Source of the DNA: Ruminococcus flavefaciens
Lineage (GTDB): Bacteria > Bacillota > Clostridia > Oscillospirales > Ruminococcaceae
Assembly: GCA_002309635.1 (NCBI GenBank)
Contig: DBXO01000003.1
Coordinates: 70,744-114,832, forward strand
Direction of reading: 5' to 3'
Length of the DNA: 44,089 nt
This document shows, in pieces, positions 1 to 8,032 of this stretch. How positions within the stretch are numbered: the stretch's first letter is position 1; every line of letters begins with the position of its first letter. A model generated the notes under the pieces. It was given only the letters and a program-made list of their open reading frames with translations, was not told where the DNA came from and searched no databases. Made by a program: the position numbers and the translations under genes.

Positions 1-615
1 GGAAATGACTGGAATCAGGGCGGACAGGACTGGAACAACAACAACTGGAATCAGGGCGGACAGGACTGGAACAACTGGAATCAGGGCGGCCAGGACTGGA
101 ATAACTGGAACCAGGGCGGAAATGACTGGAATCAGGGCGGACAGGACTGGAACAACAACAACTGGAATCAGGGCGGTCAGGACTGGAATAACTGGAATCA
201 GGGTGGACAGGACTGGAACAACAATAACTGGAACCAGGGTGGACAGGACTGGAACAACAACAACTGGAATCAGGGCGGACAGGACTGGAACAACTGGAAT
301 CAGGGCGGACAGGACTGGAACAACAACAACAACTGGAATCAGGGCGGCCAGGACTGGAATAACTGGAACCAGGGCGGCCAGGACTGGGGTAACCAGCAGA
401 ACAACGACAACGGTTGGTACAACTGGGACGTAAACAACTGGAACAATAACAATGGTCAGCAGAACAACGACTGGAATAACTGGAACCAGGGCGGCCAGGA
501 CTGGAATCAGGGCGGCTTCGACTGGAACCAGGGTGGTCAGGACTGGAACAACTGGAACCAGGGCGGAAATGACTGGAATCAGGGTGGCCAGGACTGGAAC
601 CAGGGTGCTCAGCAG
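1..615 (+). repeat. Tandem in-frame repeat encoding an N/Q/W-rich linker
   Basis: About seventeen imperfect copies of a 30-39 bp unit encode variants of GG(Q/N/F)DWNN(NN)WNQ. Copies differ mainly in the number of AAC/AAT codons between the two Trp residues (two to five Asn). The unit stays in frame, so it is a protein linker rather than a DNA-level array. An interruption at about 388-470 carries a different Asn/Gln/Tyr sequence. Its left end lies outside the window. Confidence 0.9.
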
Positions 616-1278
616 CCTGCAAACAACGGCGGCGGTGCTCAGGTACAGTCAGGCAAGAAGCTCTGCGCTATCTCGTTCGATGATGGTGCTTCTGCTACAA
701 GCAGACAGGATCCCGCTTACAGGATCATGGACGCTCTTATCAAGAACAACATGACAGCTACATTCTTCTATGTAGGTGACTGGATAAAGACAAACGAGCA
801 GGTACAGTTCGCATACCAGAACGGTATGGAAGTTGCTAACCACACCAAGTCACATCCTTCACTCGGCTCAATGGGTTCATCACAGATCCGCAGCGAGTGG
901 GAGCAGTGCAACAGCAAGCTCAAGGGTATCATCGGCGCTGAGCCTTCACACCTCATGAGACTTCCTTACCTCGACGGCGGCGGACAGGTAACCTCAGCAC
1001 TTTATGATGTACCGCTTATCAGCTGCGCTATCGATACTGAGGACTGGAACAATGCTTCCAAGGATCAGATCGTAAACAAGATCAAGCAGGCTGCACAGAA
1101 CGGTTCGCTCGAGGGTGCTATCGTACTCTGCCACGAGAACTATGCTACAACAGCAGCTGCTATGGAAGAGGTTCTTCCATGGCTCGCTCAGAACGGCTAT
1201 CAGAACGTAAATATCTCTGATATGGCTGCTGCAAAGGGCAAGACTCTTGCAGGCGGACAGATTCATACTCGTGTTTGA
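1..1278 (+). CDS. Polysaccharide deacetylase / acetylxylan esterase (CE4), 5'-truncated
   Basis: The gene runs in from outside the window; 425 codons are visible in frame 1 without a start. Codons 1 to about 205 encode an Asn/Gln/Trp/Gly repeat linker. After a short Ala/Gln-rich joint, the last ~205 residues form a NodB-type carbohydrate esterase 4 domain. All five CE4 motifs are readable: SFDDG, NHTKSHP (metal-binding His pair), RLPYLDGGG, DTEDW and IVLCHE. The family is metal-dependent and removes acetyl groups from xylan, chitin or peptidoglycan. Known background: R. flavefaciens xylanases carry Asn/Gln-rich linkers and some carry a CE4 module, so the missing N-terminus could hold a xylanase or dockerin (inference). 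No dockerin follows the esterase domain. A strong terminator ends the unit. Confidence 0.85.
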   Translation, partial: GNDWNQGGQDWNNNNWNQGGQDWNNWNQGGQDWNNWNQGGNDWNQGGQDWNNNNWNQGGQDWNNWNQGGQDWNNNNWNQGGQDWNNNNWNQGGQDWNNWNQGGQDWNNNNNWNQGGQDWNNWNQGGQDWGNQQNNDNGWYNWDVNNWNNNNGQQNNDWNNWNQGGQDWNQGGFDWNQGGQDWNNWNQGGNDWNQGGQDWNQGAQQPANNGGGAQVQSGKKLCAISFDDGASATSRQDPAYRIMDALIKNNMTATFFYVGDWIKTNEQVQFAYQNGMEVANHTKSHPSLGSMGSSQIRSEWEQCNSKLKGIIGAEPSHLMRLPYLDGGGQVTSALYDVPLISCAIDTEDWNNASKDQIVNKIKQAAQNGSLEGAIVLCHENYATTAAAMEEVLPWLAQNGYQNVNISDMAAAKGKTLAGGQIHTRV

Positions 1279-1303
1279 TCGCGTCTATAATTGAAACCTT
1301 TGT

Positions 1304-1340
1304 GAAGGGCAGCTTTTTCACGCGGCTGCCCTTCATTATT
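1304..1340 (+). terminator. Rho-independent terminator of the CE4 gene
   Basis: A perfect 10-bp stem GAAGGGCAGC / GCTGCCCTTC (1304-1313 with 1325-1334) has an 11-base loop and is followed by an A/T-rich tail (ATTATTTTAATT). It lies 25 bp after the stop codon. Confidence 0.85.
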
Positions 1341-2449
1341 TTAATTGATTTAAACCATGGTATAGTATGAATAAACTATTAACAGATGTATTTTTTACAT
1401 GATCATATTATTAGTATATCGACATAAAATAAATATATAAAAGATGCGCTGAAAGCTATGCTTCTTTGGCATATATTTACAAACTTTGTTTATATTAGAA
1501 TTATTATGTTATTTTGCGATTGACAAGCTGTATAAACAATGTTATAATAAACGAGATGTTTATGATGTAATAGTTTTCTTTTTCGGCTTTGCTGCTGTGA
1601 AAACTAATTAAAAATGACTTTTATTTACTAAAAAGATATTTATTACTACATCCCATCACTCTACTCCCAATAAAAAGGCGTTTTTGTCTCTTTGTCGGGC
1701 TTTTTTCAAGCCCTTACAGATGAATATTATAAACAGCTTCTTGTTTTTTGATTTCTCTTCCTTTAGGAACGTGAAAAATCAGGTTACTCTGAATTAAACA
1801 ATGAGCTTTTTTATTTTTTGAGCAGTGTTCATAAGGTGCTTTTCAGTTTGGAAAAACTTCATTATAACAAATATCGGCGCACAGGGAAATCGTATTATTG
1901 TTGAAAAAGGAATTGCAGAATGAATATTGATATATCAGAAGGCAGGAATCGGCATCCGCTGTACTGCCATGAATTTGAACCTTCGGCAGATGACGGCCGA
2001 AGGGAAATGCTCCGCGAAAAAACGGGGAATATAAGGTGGAACATCTTTGTTGATCTTCACAGGTCAGAAACTGATCCGGTTATGGTCAGATACGACAATT
2101 ACAGCGGTATCGTATGTAATTTCAGGCTCAATGACCTGATCTGGAGAATGCTTCGGGGAACGGTGCACGACCATGACGATTTTCTCGCATAGCATTGCGG
2201 GGATATGGAGTGCATCTGCATTAATCAATGACAACTCGTAATGGATCTCAGGATCCATGATCGATATAATCGCTATTGCCGCGCTGTTTGCAAATTGCCT
2301 TACAGCGTTCAGCTATTCGGAGGGAGGCGAATAGGAAGTAAAGCCCGATCAGACGGTGCTGAAGGGTGAAAGGATATGGTGTTCGGCACTGTAAATCAGC
2401 TTTTCCATATATGAGAAGCAGGAATCTATGTATAATTTAGGAGGAAAAA
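1341..2449. other. 1.1-kb stretch without a convincing gene
   Basis: The first half (1341-1660) is very A/T-rich. A consensus promoter sits at 1520-1548 and a small hairpin GGGCTT/AAGCCC at 1697-1713. A 90-codon plus-strand frame at 1920-2192 has only a weak ribosome site and an unfamiliar product. Around 2260-2400 one plus frame reads plausibly (MIDIIAIAALFANCLTAFS, a stop, then further open codons), which would fit a decayed gene. I cannot assign any piece to a family. Confidence 0.5.
1520..1548 (+). promoter_or_regulatory. Consensus sigma-A promoter with no obvious gene
   Basis: TTGACA at 1520-1525, a 17-bp spacer and TATAAT at 1543-1548: a perfect match to the housekeeping consensus. The nearest confident plus-strand start is 900 bp away, so it may drive a small RNA, a decayed gene or a very long leader. 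Confidence 0.65.
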
Positions 2450-3331
2450 ATGAAAATCAAGGCAAAAAGATTATTATCACTTGTTGTGACATTTGTAATG
2501 GCTGTTACAATTATGTCCATGTGCATGGTGAATCTGACAGTTGGTGCGGCAGAAGAAAACAGAGCAACTTACAACGGCTTTAAGAAGTACAGCTTAAAGT
2601 ATGGCAATGAGACATATTCTGGTTATGCTCTTGTTCCCGAGGAGGAAGGACAGTACCCCGTACATGTTATCTACTGCGGAACAGGCGGCTTACAGAGATG
2701 GACAACATATAAGTTCGATAAGCGCTATCAGAAGTGGGTAAATAACGGTTATGTGAAGCCTGCTATTATCATCATGCCCGGTGTTGCAAGAAACGGTCAG
2801 AAATACGACGCAGGCGTTGCAGGCTGGGAGTTCGAGCTTACAGTAAGATACCAGCTCGGCACACTTAAGGAGGCTCTCCTTAAGACAGATTTCAGCAGCA
2901 AGATAGATGCTTCAAAGGATATCTCGATATCAGGCTATTCAATGGGCGGCGCAGCTGCTCTCCTGACAGGTTCGCTTTACCCGAATCTCTATCCTCACAT
3001 CGGAGCTTTCAGCGCTTCTCATACATATTATTCAAGCTCAGACAATACAGCCTGGGTAAGAAACAAGAAGGAAGTCGTATTCTCAAAGAGCAGCAGAGCA
3101 CGCAGACTTCTCTCCTACAGCAAGGGCGAAGGTGATCTCTGCAAGAACAGCGCAAAGTTATACGACTCAGTAACACGTCAGAACGGTTACAGCTTCAAGC
3201 ACTATATCACTAAGGGCTACGGACACAATGTTGATCTGTTCTACAGACAGATATTCAATTATCTGTACTACCTTGATCACAACCTTATCCTTAGCGATAA
3301 GCAGCTCGACGCCATGGATTATAAAATCTGA
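2450..3331 (+). CDS. Secreted alpha/beta-hydrolase (esterase-like)
   Basis: 293 residues. A signal peptide (basic KIKAKR, hydrophobic 9-30, likely cleavage after VGA near 33) points to export. The mature part looks like an esterase of the alpha/beta-hydrolase fold: nucleophile elbow GYSMGG at 162-167 (Ser164), oxyanion-type CGTGG at 76-80, and a candidate catalytic His259 in GYGHN near the C-terminus. In this setting the substrate may be acetyl or feruloyl esters of plant polysaccharide (inference). There is no dockerin or carbohydrate-binding module, so it would be free or cell-associated. The start is fixed by TTAGGAGG seven bases upstream. The nearest match could also be a CE1-like esterase or a tannase-like enzyme; I cannot separate these by eye. 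Confidence 0.75.
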   Translation: MKIKAKRLLSLVVTFVMAVTIMSMCMVNLTVGAAEENRATYNGFKKYSLKYGNETYSGYALVPEEEGQYPVHVIYCGTGGLQRWTTYKFDKRYQKWVNNGYVKPAIIIMPGVARNGQKYDAGVAGWEFELTVRYQLGTLKEALLKTDFSSKIDASKDISISGYSMGGAAALLTGSLYPNLYPHIGAFSASHTYYSSSDNTAWVRNKKEVVFSKSSRARRLLSYSKGEGDLCKNSAKLYDSVTRQNGYSFKHYITKGYGHNVDLFYRQIFNYLYYLDHNLILSDKQLDAMDYKI

Positions 3332-3412
3332 TCCGTGACTATAACGAATGATCTGAAAGAGTAATTGACTGCTCGGGGAAAGGCATTCCGTTACACACTA
3401 ATTATTTATACT

Positions 3413-3442
3413 TTGATATTCAGCATTTATTCTACATATAAA
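3413..3442 (+). promoter_or_regulatory. Probable sigma-A promoter of the ATP-grasp operon
   Basis: TTGATA at 3413-3418 and TATAAA at 3437-3442, 18 bp apart. Transcription would begin near 3449, exactly where a run of hairpins starts, giving a leader of about 280 nt. Confidence 0.55.
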
Positions 3443-3448
3443 ACGGGA

Positions 3449-3727
3449 CGCCTTCCCGAAAGCAGATGTCGTTTCTGTCGGGACAGAGATGAAAAGTTTT
3501 CAAAAAGGCGCTTTTGTGCACCTCTTTAAAGCAGGTGCGCTGCGGGATATGTTGTCCCGCGGGAGATACAAAATGAATGATCAAAGTATTGGTTCTGTTA
3601 CAGAGCGTTTTTTTGATGACTTTTATTTTATAGGGTTGAAACAGCTTTTGGGGGAAAGCTTTTTTTGCTGTTATACAGCTTTTTGAGCATTCCCGCAGCT
3701 GTAAAACACATGGAAAAGGGAACAGCT
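3449..3727 (+). promoter_or_regulatory. Structured leader, candidate riboswitch or attenuator
   Basis: Successive hairpins can be read: CGGGA/TCCCG near 3444-3458; CTGT/ACAG near 3475-3487; an 8-bp stem GTGCACCT/AGGTGCGC (3516-3523 with 3533-3540); GCGGGA/TCCCGC (3542-3547 with 3555-3560); and finally a terminator hairpin at 3643-3660 followed by seven T. A folded region ending in a terminator before the coding region is the layout of a riboswitch or attenuator. I do not recognise a known class; T-box, SAM, ZTP and c-di-GMP signatures were looked for by eye and not seen. A frame at 3489-3686, with an internal ATG at 3573, could encode a leader peptide. Confidence 0.45.
3643..3667 (+). terminator. 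Intrinsic terminator in the leader of the ATP-grasp operon
   Basis: Stem AGCTTT/AAAGCT (3643-3648 with 3655-3660), loop TGGGGG, then a T run. It lies 60 bp before the ATP-grasp start, so it would be conditional rather than the end of the upstream esterase gene. Confidence 0.55.
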
Positions 3728-4978
3728 ATGAAGAAGATTTTGATATTGGGAGCTAACCCTGAAACGGTTAGTCTTATAGAAAAAGCAAAGGCAATGGGAT
3801 TATATACTATAGTTACCGATTACGATCCCAATGCGTTTGCAAAGAAATATGCCGATCAGGCAGAGAATGTCAACGCCATAGACGCTGACGCTCTGGTTGA
3901 GCTGGCAAAAAGAGAAAAGGTCAGCGGAGTTGTGGTAGGCGTTGCCGAGGCGCTTCTTCCAACGTACTGCAAGGTTTGCGAACGGCTTGGAATGCCCGCT
4001 TATTCTACTACTGAAGCCTTTGGGATAATGACGAGAAAGGATCTGTTCAAGGATAAATGCAGGGAATACGGAGTTCCTACCATAAGGGAATATTCCGCAG
4101 ACGAGCCCGACAGTATAGTTTATCCTGTTATCGTTAAGCCTGTTGACGGTTGCAGCTCAAAGGGAATTACGGTCTGCTACGGCAGCAGCGAGCTCAGACC
4201 GGCAATTGAACGCGCCCTTGAGTTCTCAAGGTCAGGTAAGTACATCATCGAGGAGTATATGAAAGGCGACGAGGTGATCTCTTACTACGTAATGCAGGAC
4301 GGCAATCCCATATTCGTGGGTATGTGCGACAGATATACCTACAAGGCAAGAAAAGAACTGGTCCAGCTGCCTACATCATATATTTATCCGTCAAGATACA
4401 TCGATTCTTACATAAAATACTCAGACGAGGCTGTAAAGAAGATGATCAAGGGTCTGGGGCTCAACAACGGCTCCATATTCTTCCAGTGCTTTGTTGACAG
4501 CGAGGGTATAGTAAGGACATATGAGCCCGGCTTCCGTTTCAACGGCGCACAGGAGCATATCATCGTTTCGGAGGTTTCGGGTATTGACGCCAAGGAAATG
4601 TATATCAACTATGCGCTGTACGGAAAGGTCGCGAATAAGGATCTCGAACCGCTCAGCGATCCGAAGCCTGCAAGAATTTCCTGCAAGCTTTCACCTATTG
4701 TCAGACTGGGAACTATCTCAAAACTTGAGGGGTTAGAGGAGATAAGAGCCATGGCTGATGTAGTCGATATAAGACCAAGCTATAACGAGGGAGACACAGT
4801 TACGGGAGAAGGTACGCTGAAGCAGATAGTATGCCGCTTCTTTATCGTATCTGACAACAAGAAGGCGCTGAAAGAGAATATAGACAAGATACAGCGCACT
4901 TTCAAGGTTTACGACGAGAAAGGCGAGAACATGCTGATAGGCCTGTTCGACACCGAAATATTAGAAAAAATGTATTGA
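3728..4978 (+). CDS. ATP-grasp domain carboxylate ligase
   Basis: 416 residues from the ATG preceded by GGAAAAGGG; longer upstream frames lack a ribosome site. The N-terminus (KKILILGANPE) is the pre-ATP-grasp Rossmann-like part seen in carbamoyl-phosphate synthetase and biotin-carboxylase relatives. The ATP-grasp core shows YPVIVKPVDGCSSKG (132-146), IIEEYMKGDE (173-182) and YEPGFRFNG (265-273, metal/ATP residues). Such enzymes join a carboxylate to an amine or thiol through an acyl-phosphate. The substrate cannot be read from sequence. It lies 15 bp before the fusion enzyme, so the two are co-transcribed and probably act in one pathway. Confidence 0.85.
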   Translation: MKKILILGANPETVSLIEKAKAMGLYTIVTDYDPNAFAKKYADQAENVNAIDADALVELAKREKVSGVVVGVAEALLPTYCKVCERLGMPAYSTTEAFGIMTRKDLFKDKCREYGVPTIREYSADEPDSIVYPVIVKPVDGCSSKGITVCYGSSELRPAIERALEFSRSGKYIIEEYMKGDEVISYYVMQDGNPIFVGMCDRYTYKARKELVQLPTSYIYPSRYIDSYIKYSDEAVKKMIKGLGLNNGSIFFQCFVDSEGIVRTYEPGFRFNGAQEHIIVSEVSGIDAKEMYINYALYGKVANKDLEPLSDPKPARISCKLSPIVRLGTISKLEGLEEIRAMADVVDIRPSYNEGDTVTGEGTLKQIVCRFFIVSDNKKALKENIDKIQRTFKVYDEKGENMLIGLFDTEILEKMY

Positions 4979-4993
4979 TAGGGTGAGGTAAAA

Positions 4994-7192
4994 ATGAGGA
5001 TCGGACTTATTGGGTTGGGTGCGATAGGTACTCCTATCGCGCATAAGCTGTTCAAAAAGTACGGAAACGATTTCTGTCTTATTGCAAGTGAGGACATCAA
5101 AAAGATGCTCCTTTCAAAGGACATTATCGTAAACGGCGAGGTCATAGCTCCGAATATATATTCCGACAGGGATAAGGAAAGACCATTTGTGGATCTGCTT
5201 ATGGTCTGCATAAAGAACTATGATCTTAAGAATTCTATCATTAATATCCTGCCGTTTATAAACGAGGAAACCATAATCCTGCCGCTTCAGAACGGTATTT
5301 ACGCCTATGAGCTCTTCCGTGATGCGTTCCCGGATAATATCGTCATAAGAGGATATGCGCAGGGACCGAATACGGAATTCGGCAAAGAGGGAGCTGTTTA
5401 CAGCAACCCTGGCGAGCTCCATATAGGCAGCGATATTTTCCCGGAAGAGGCAGAGGCAGCAGCAAGAGCTGTAAGTGCTTCGGGTATGCCTGCTTTTTAT
5501 GAGGAAAATATCAAGAAGATGGTATGGAAAAAGTGGATGCTCAATGTTGCGGGCAACAGCGTGACTGCTCTTACAGGCGCGGATTACTCGCTGTTCAAGC
5601 TTGATCCCAATTTGCAGATGATATGCAGAATGGCGATGGACGAATTCCTTAAGATAGCCAGGGCTGAAAAGGTGGAGCTCGGTGAAAAGGATATAAACGA
5701 TATAATCAATTATTATGTTACCTATGTTGGCAGCAAGAAGACTTCAATGCTCATGGACGTTGTCAACGAAAGAAAAACGGAGAACCAGTACCTTGCGGGA
5801 AGCGCTCTTGACATAGCTAAAAAGCACGGTCTTGAGCTGCCTGTTATAAGTACTCTTTACCGTTTGATGGAAATAAAAGAAGAAGTATATATGGAAAGGA
5901 ACGGATGTTTGGCAATGAAGGATTTATTTACAGAAGGTGTTGAATACAGCGACGCACTCAGAGTACAGATGAATGATGTAAGCAGAAAAATGGAGGACAA
6001 GGACTATGCTGCCGTTATATCAGGCGGAAAGATGCCCGAGCAGCTCAGAAGCATCCTCAAGTATGCAGCGGAGAATACCGCTTTTTATTCAAAGTACAGG
6101 AATTTTGAAAAGCTTGAGGATTTCCCTGTAATGAACAAGACTATCCTCAACGAGAACTATGATGATGTAGTTGTTCATGCTTACGACAATATCAAGACCC
6201 ATAAGATGCACACATCGGGCTCAACAGGCATCCCGTTCACCGTAATTCAGGATCTTGCCAAGAGAGAGCGTCATATAGCTGATCTTAAGTATTTCGGCGC
6301 ACTTGCCGGCTATGCTGACCACGATCCTATGTGCTACCTCAGAGCAAAGCCCACAGCTACTCCCGAGGAGCAGGAGCGCGATAATATCTGGCAGCTTGAT
6401 ATCTGCAACCTCAGCGGCAAGAACCTTACAGATTACTATCACGTAATGGTTGAAAAGAAGTGTACATCACTTATAGCTTATCCCTCAACTCTTGAAACAG
6501 CTGTTGATTACTGGGCCGAGCATTTCACAAACAATTCCTCTGTAAAGACTATCATCTCCACATCCGAGACACTTACCGACGAGGTAAAGGCAAAGCTCAA
6601 GAGATTCTTCGGTGAGGACGTGGGAGTATATGCAAGATATTCCAATACAGAGCAGGGAATACTCGGTCAGGAGACAGGCAAGAGCGGAAGATTCGTGCTC
6701 AACTGGGCTTCATACTATTTCGAGCTCCTCAAACTGGATTCAGATGAGAAGGCTGAGCCCGGCGAGCTTGGAAGAATAGTTATCACTGACCTTTACAACA
6801 AGGCATTCCCCATGATACGCTACGACACAGGTGACGTTGCCAAGATGAGCGTTGAGAACGAGGGCGAGCTTCCCGTATTCACAGAGCTTTACGGCAGAAG
6901 AATGGATCTTATCTACGACCTTAACGGCGAGGTAGTTTCACCCTTCCTCCTTTGCCGTACAATGAGACTTTCACACGGTATCGAGCAGTGGCAGTTCATT
7001 CAGGAGAGCGAGGACACATATACACTGAAGATAACTGCAAATACAGACGAAAAGCCCAATCTTGACAACGAGGTTGCAGGCTTTAAGAAGACTCTCGGTG
7101 AAGCGGCTACTATCAATGTGGTTTACGTTACAAACATTCCTGTAATGAATTCGCTCAAGAGAAAGCTTATCGTTTCAAATCTCAAGAAGTAA
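4994..7192 (+). CDS. Fusion: ketopantoate-reductase-like domain + PaaK/CapK-like adenylating domain
   Basis: 732 residues in one uninterrupted frame; start set by GGGTGAGGT. Residues 1-300 resemble ketopantoate reductase (ApbA/PanE): NAD(P)-binding GLIGLGAIG at 4-12, candidate catalytic Lys180 in WKKWMLNVAGNS, and the family helix TSMLMDVVNERKTENQYL (250-267). Residues ~320-732 resemble the phenylacetate-CoA ligase (PaaK/CapK) branch of adenylate-forming enzymes: phosphate loop HTSGSTGIPF (406-415), RYDTGD (609-614) and GRRMD (634-638). Each half has about normal length for its family, so this is a true fusion or two genes joined in frame. An internal ATG at residue 308 could give a separate C-terminal product. 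The pair suggests a reductase and an acyl-activating enzyme working on one substrate; the pathway is unknown. Confidence 0.85.
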   Translation: MRIGLIGLGAIGTPIAHKLFKKYGNDFCLIASEDIKKMLLSKDIIVNGEVIAPNIYSDRDKERPFVDLLMVCIKNYDLKNSIINILPFINEETIILPLQNGIYAYELFRDAFPDNIVIRGYAQGPNTEFGKEGAVYSNPGELHIGSDIFPEEAEAAARAVSASGMPAFYEENIKKMVWKKWMLNVAGNSVTALTGADYSLFKLDPNLQMICRMAMDEFLKIARAEKVELGEKDINDIINYYVTYVGSKKTSMLMDVVNERKTENQYLAGSALDIAKKHGLELPVISTLYRLMEIKEEVYMERNGCLAMKDLFTEGVEYSDALRVQMNDVSRKMEDKDYAAVISGGKMPEQLRSILKYAAENTAFYSKYRNFEKLEDFPVMNKTILNENYDDVVVHAYDNIKTHKMHTSGSTGIPFTVIQDLAKRERHIADLKYFGALAGYADHDPMCYLRAKPTATPEEQERDNIWQLDICNLSGKNLTDYYHVMVEKKCTSLIAYPSTLETAVDYWAEHFTNNSSVKTIISTSETLTDEVKAKLKRFFGEDVGVYARYSNTEQGILGQETGKSGRFVLNWASYYFELLKLDSDEKAEPGELGRIVITDLYNKAFPMIRYDTGDVAKMSVENEGELPVFTELYGRRMDLIYDLNGEVVSPFLLCRTMRLSHGIEQWQFIQESEDTYTLKITANTDEKPNLDNEVAGFKKTLGEAATINVVYVTNIPVMNSLKRKLIVSNLKK

Positions 7193-7200
7193 TGAAAGAA

Positions 7201-7231
7201 AACAGCACTATGCTTTAAGCATAGTGCTGTT
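7201..7231. terminator. Bidirectional terminator between convergent genes
   Basis: A perfect 13-bp inverted repeat AACAGCACTATGC / GCATAGTGCTGTT with a TTTAA loop lies between the fusion gene (plus) and the Lgt-like gene (minus). T-rich flanks on both strands suit termination in both directions. Confidence 0.85.
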
Positions 7232-7249
7232 TGCAGTATGAGGCCGTAT

Positions 7250-8002
7250 TTATGCAGCGCTTCCGCAGTTATGCTGTTTTACGGCAGTTCCGGAGTACGC
7301 AGGACGTGCTTTTTTTGAAGCTGCGGCGTAGTAAATGATACCTGCTGCTATGGTGATAATGCAGAGTATCTGATTGAGGGAGAATGCCTTGCCTGTATGA
7401 GACTCTCTCAGGAAGTCAAGGAGCCCTTTTGCGGCTGCGCTTGTTGTAAGTATATATACGGATATGTTCCTGCATTTCATTTTCAGCATTACCATGCCGG
7501 CAATGAAAATAACGAGAAAAGCAACAGTTTCTGCGAGCTGAACAGGGAATATACAGCCTGTTTCGTGTATCTTTCCCGTGTATTCCACACAGAACGGTCC
7601 ATCATAGGGGATGCCGTGACAGCAGCCTGCAAAAAAACAGCCTGTTTTTGATATGCTGTATATCAGCGGGAGTACGAGAGTGCAGTTTTCAATGGTCACC
7701 TTTGTTTCCTTGCTGTTGCGGGTTATGAGAGCAAGTGTAAAAACGCTGGCGTACATACCGAAAAGTCCGCCCATAGACGATAGTCCCGTCTTTTTGCCGC
7801 CTGACGCCGCATAGGTAAGCAGGAGCCCGAAGAAAAAGCTCATAAGCGGAGCAAGCAGAGTTATGAAGCCTGCTGTCCTGCGGTTTACTCCGCGTTTTAT
7901 ATTGAGCAGATACTGCAGCGACAGTCCTGCTGCGCATGAAAGAAGCAGGAATACTGCGTAAGGCGGTATCAGCGAATAGTCAGTACAGATATGTATTTCC
8001 AT
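7250..8002 (-). CDS. Prolipoprotein diacylglyceryl transferase (Lgt)-like membrane protein
   Basis: 250 residues with about seven hydrophobic segments. The conserved Lgt-family region is visible as SKTGCFFAGCCHG, followed by FPVQLAETVAFLVIF and later GKAFSLNQIL. Classical Lgt attaches diacylglycerol to the lipobox cysteine of prelipoproteins. Here the classical GRIGNF motif is replaced by a Cys-rich variant, as in the divergent Lgt-like group, so lipidation is plausible but unproven. Start: the ATG eight bases after AAGGAG; a GTG three codons earlier abuts that ribosome site and is rejected. It follows the upstream minus-strand gene by 30 bp, forming an operon. A lipoprotein gene lies just beyond, on the other side of the shared promoter region. 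Confidence 0.7.
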   Translation of the reverse strand: MEIHICTDYSLIPPYAVFLLLSCAAGLSLQYLLNIKRGVNRRTAGFITLLAPLMSFFFGLLLTYAASGGKKTGLSSMGGLFGMYASVFTLALITRNSKETKVTIENCTLVLPLIYSISKTGCFFAGCCHGIPYDGPFCVEYTGKIHETGCIFPVQLAETVAFLVIFIAGMVMLKMKCRNISVYILTTSAAAKGLLDFLRESHTGKAFSLNQILCIITIAAGIIYYAAASKKARPAYSGTAVKQHNCGSAA

Positions 8003-8032
8003 ATATTTCACTCCTTGTTGTCGTTACAGGCG

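Noticed and set aside
1..615. Repeat array as a possible CRISPR or DNA-level satellite
   Set aside because: Units are 30-39 bp, abut without spacers and keep one reading frame with a regular protein motif that continues into a CE4 domain.
5..754. Thr/Arg/Gly-rich open frames over the repeat
   Set aside because: They are out-of-frame readings of the repeat; frame 1 alone runs into the conserved esterase domain.
1920..2192. 90-codon frame as a gene
   Set aside because: Weak ribosome site, no promoter close by, no recognisable family, and competing frames of similar length in the same stretch.
3489..3686. 65-codon frame as a normal protein gene
   Set aside because: It covers the leader hairpins and the terminator; the composition is not family-like. 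Kept only as a possible leader peptide.
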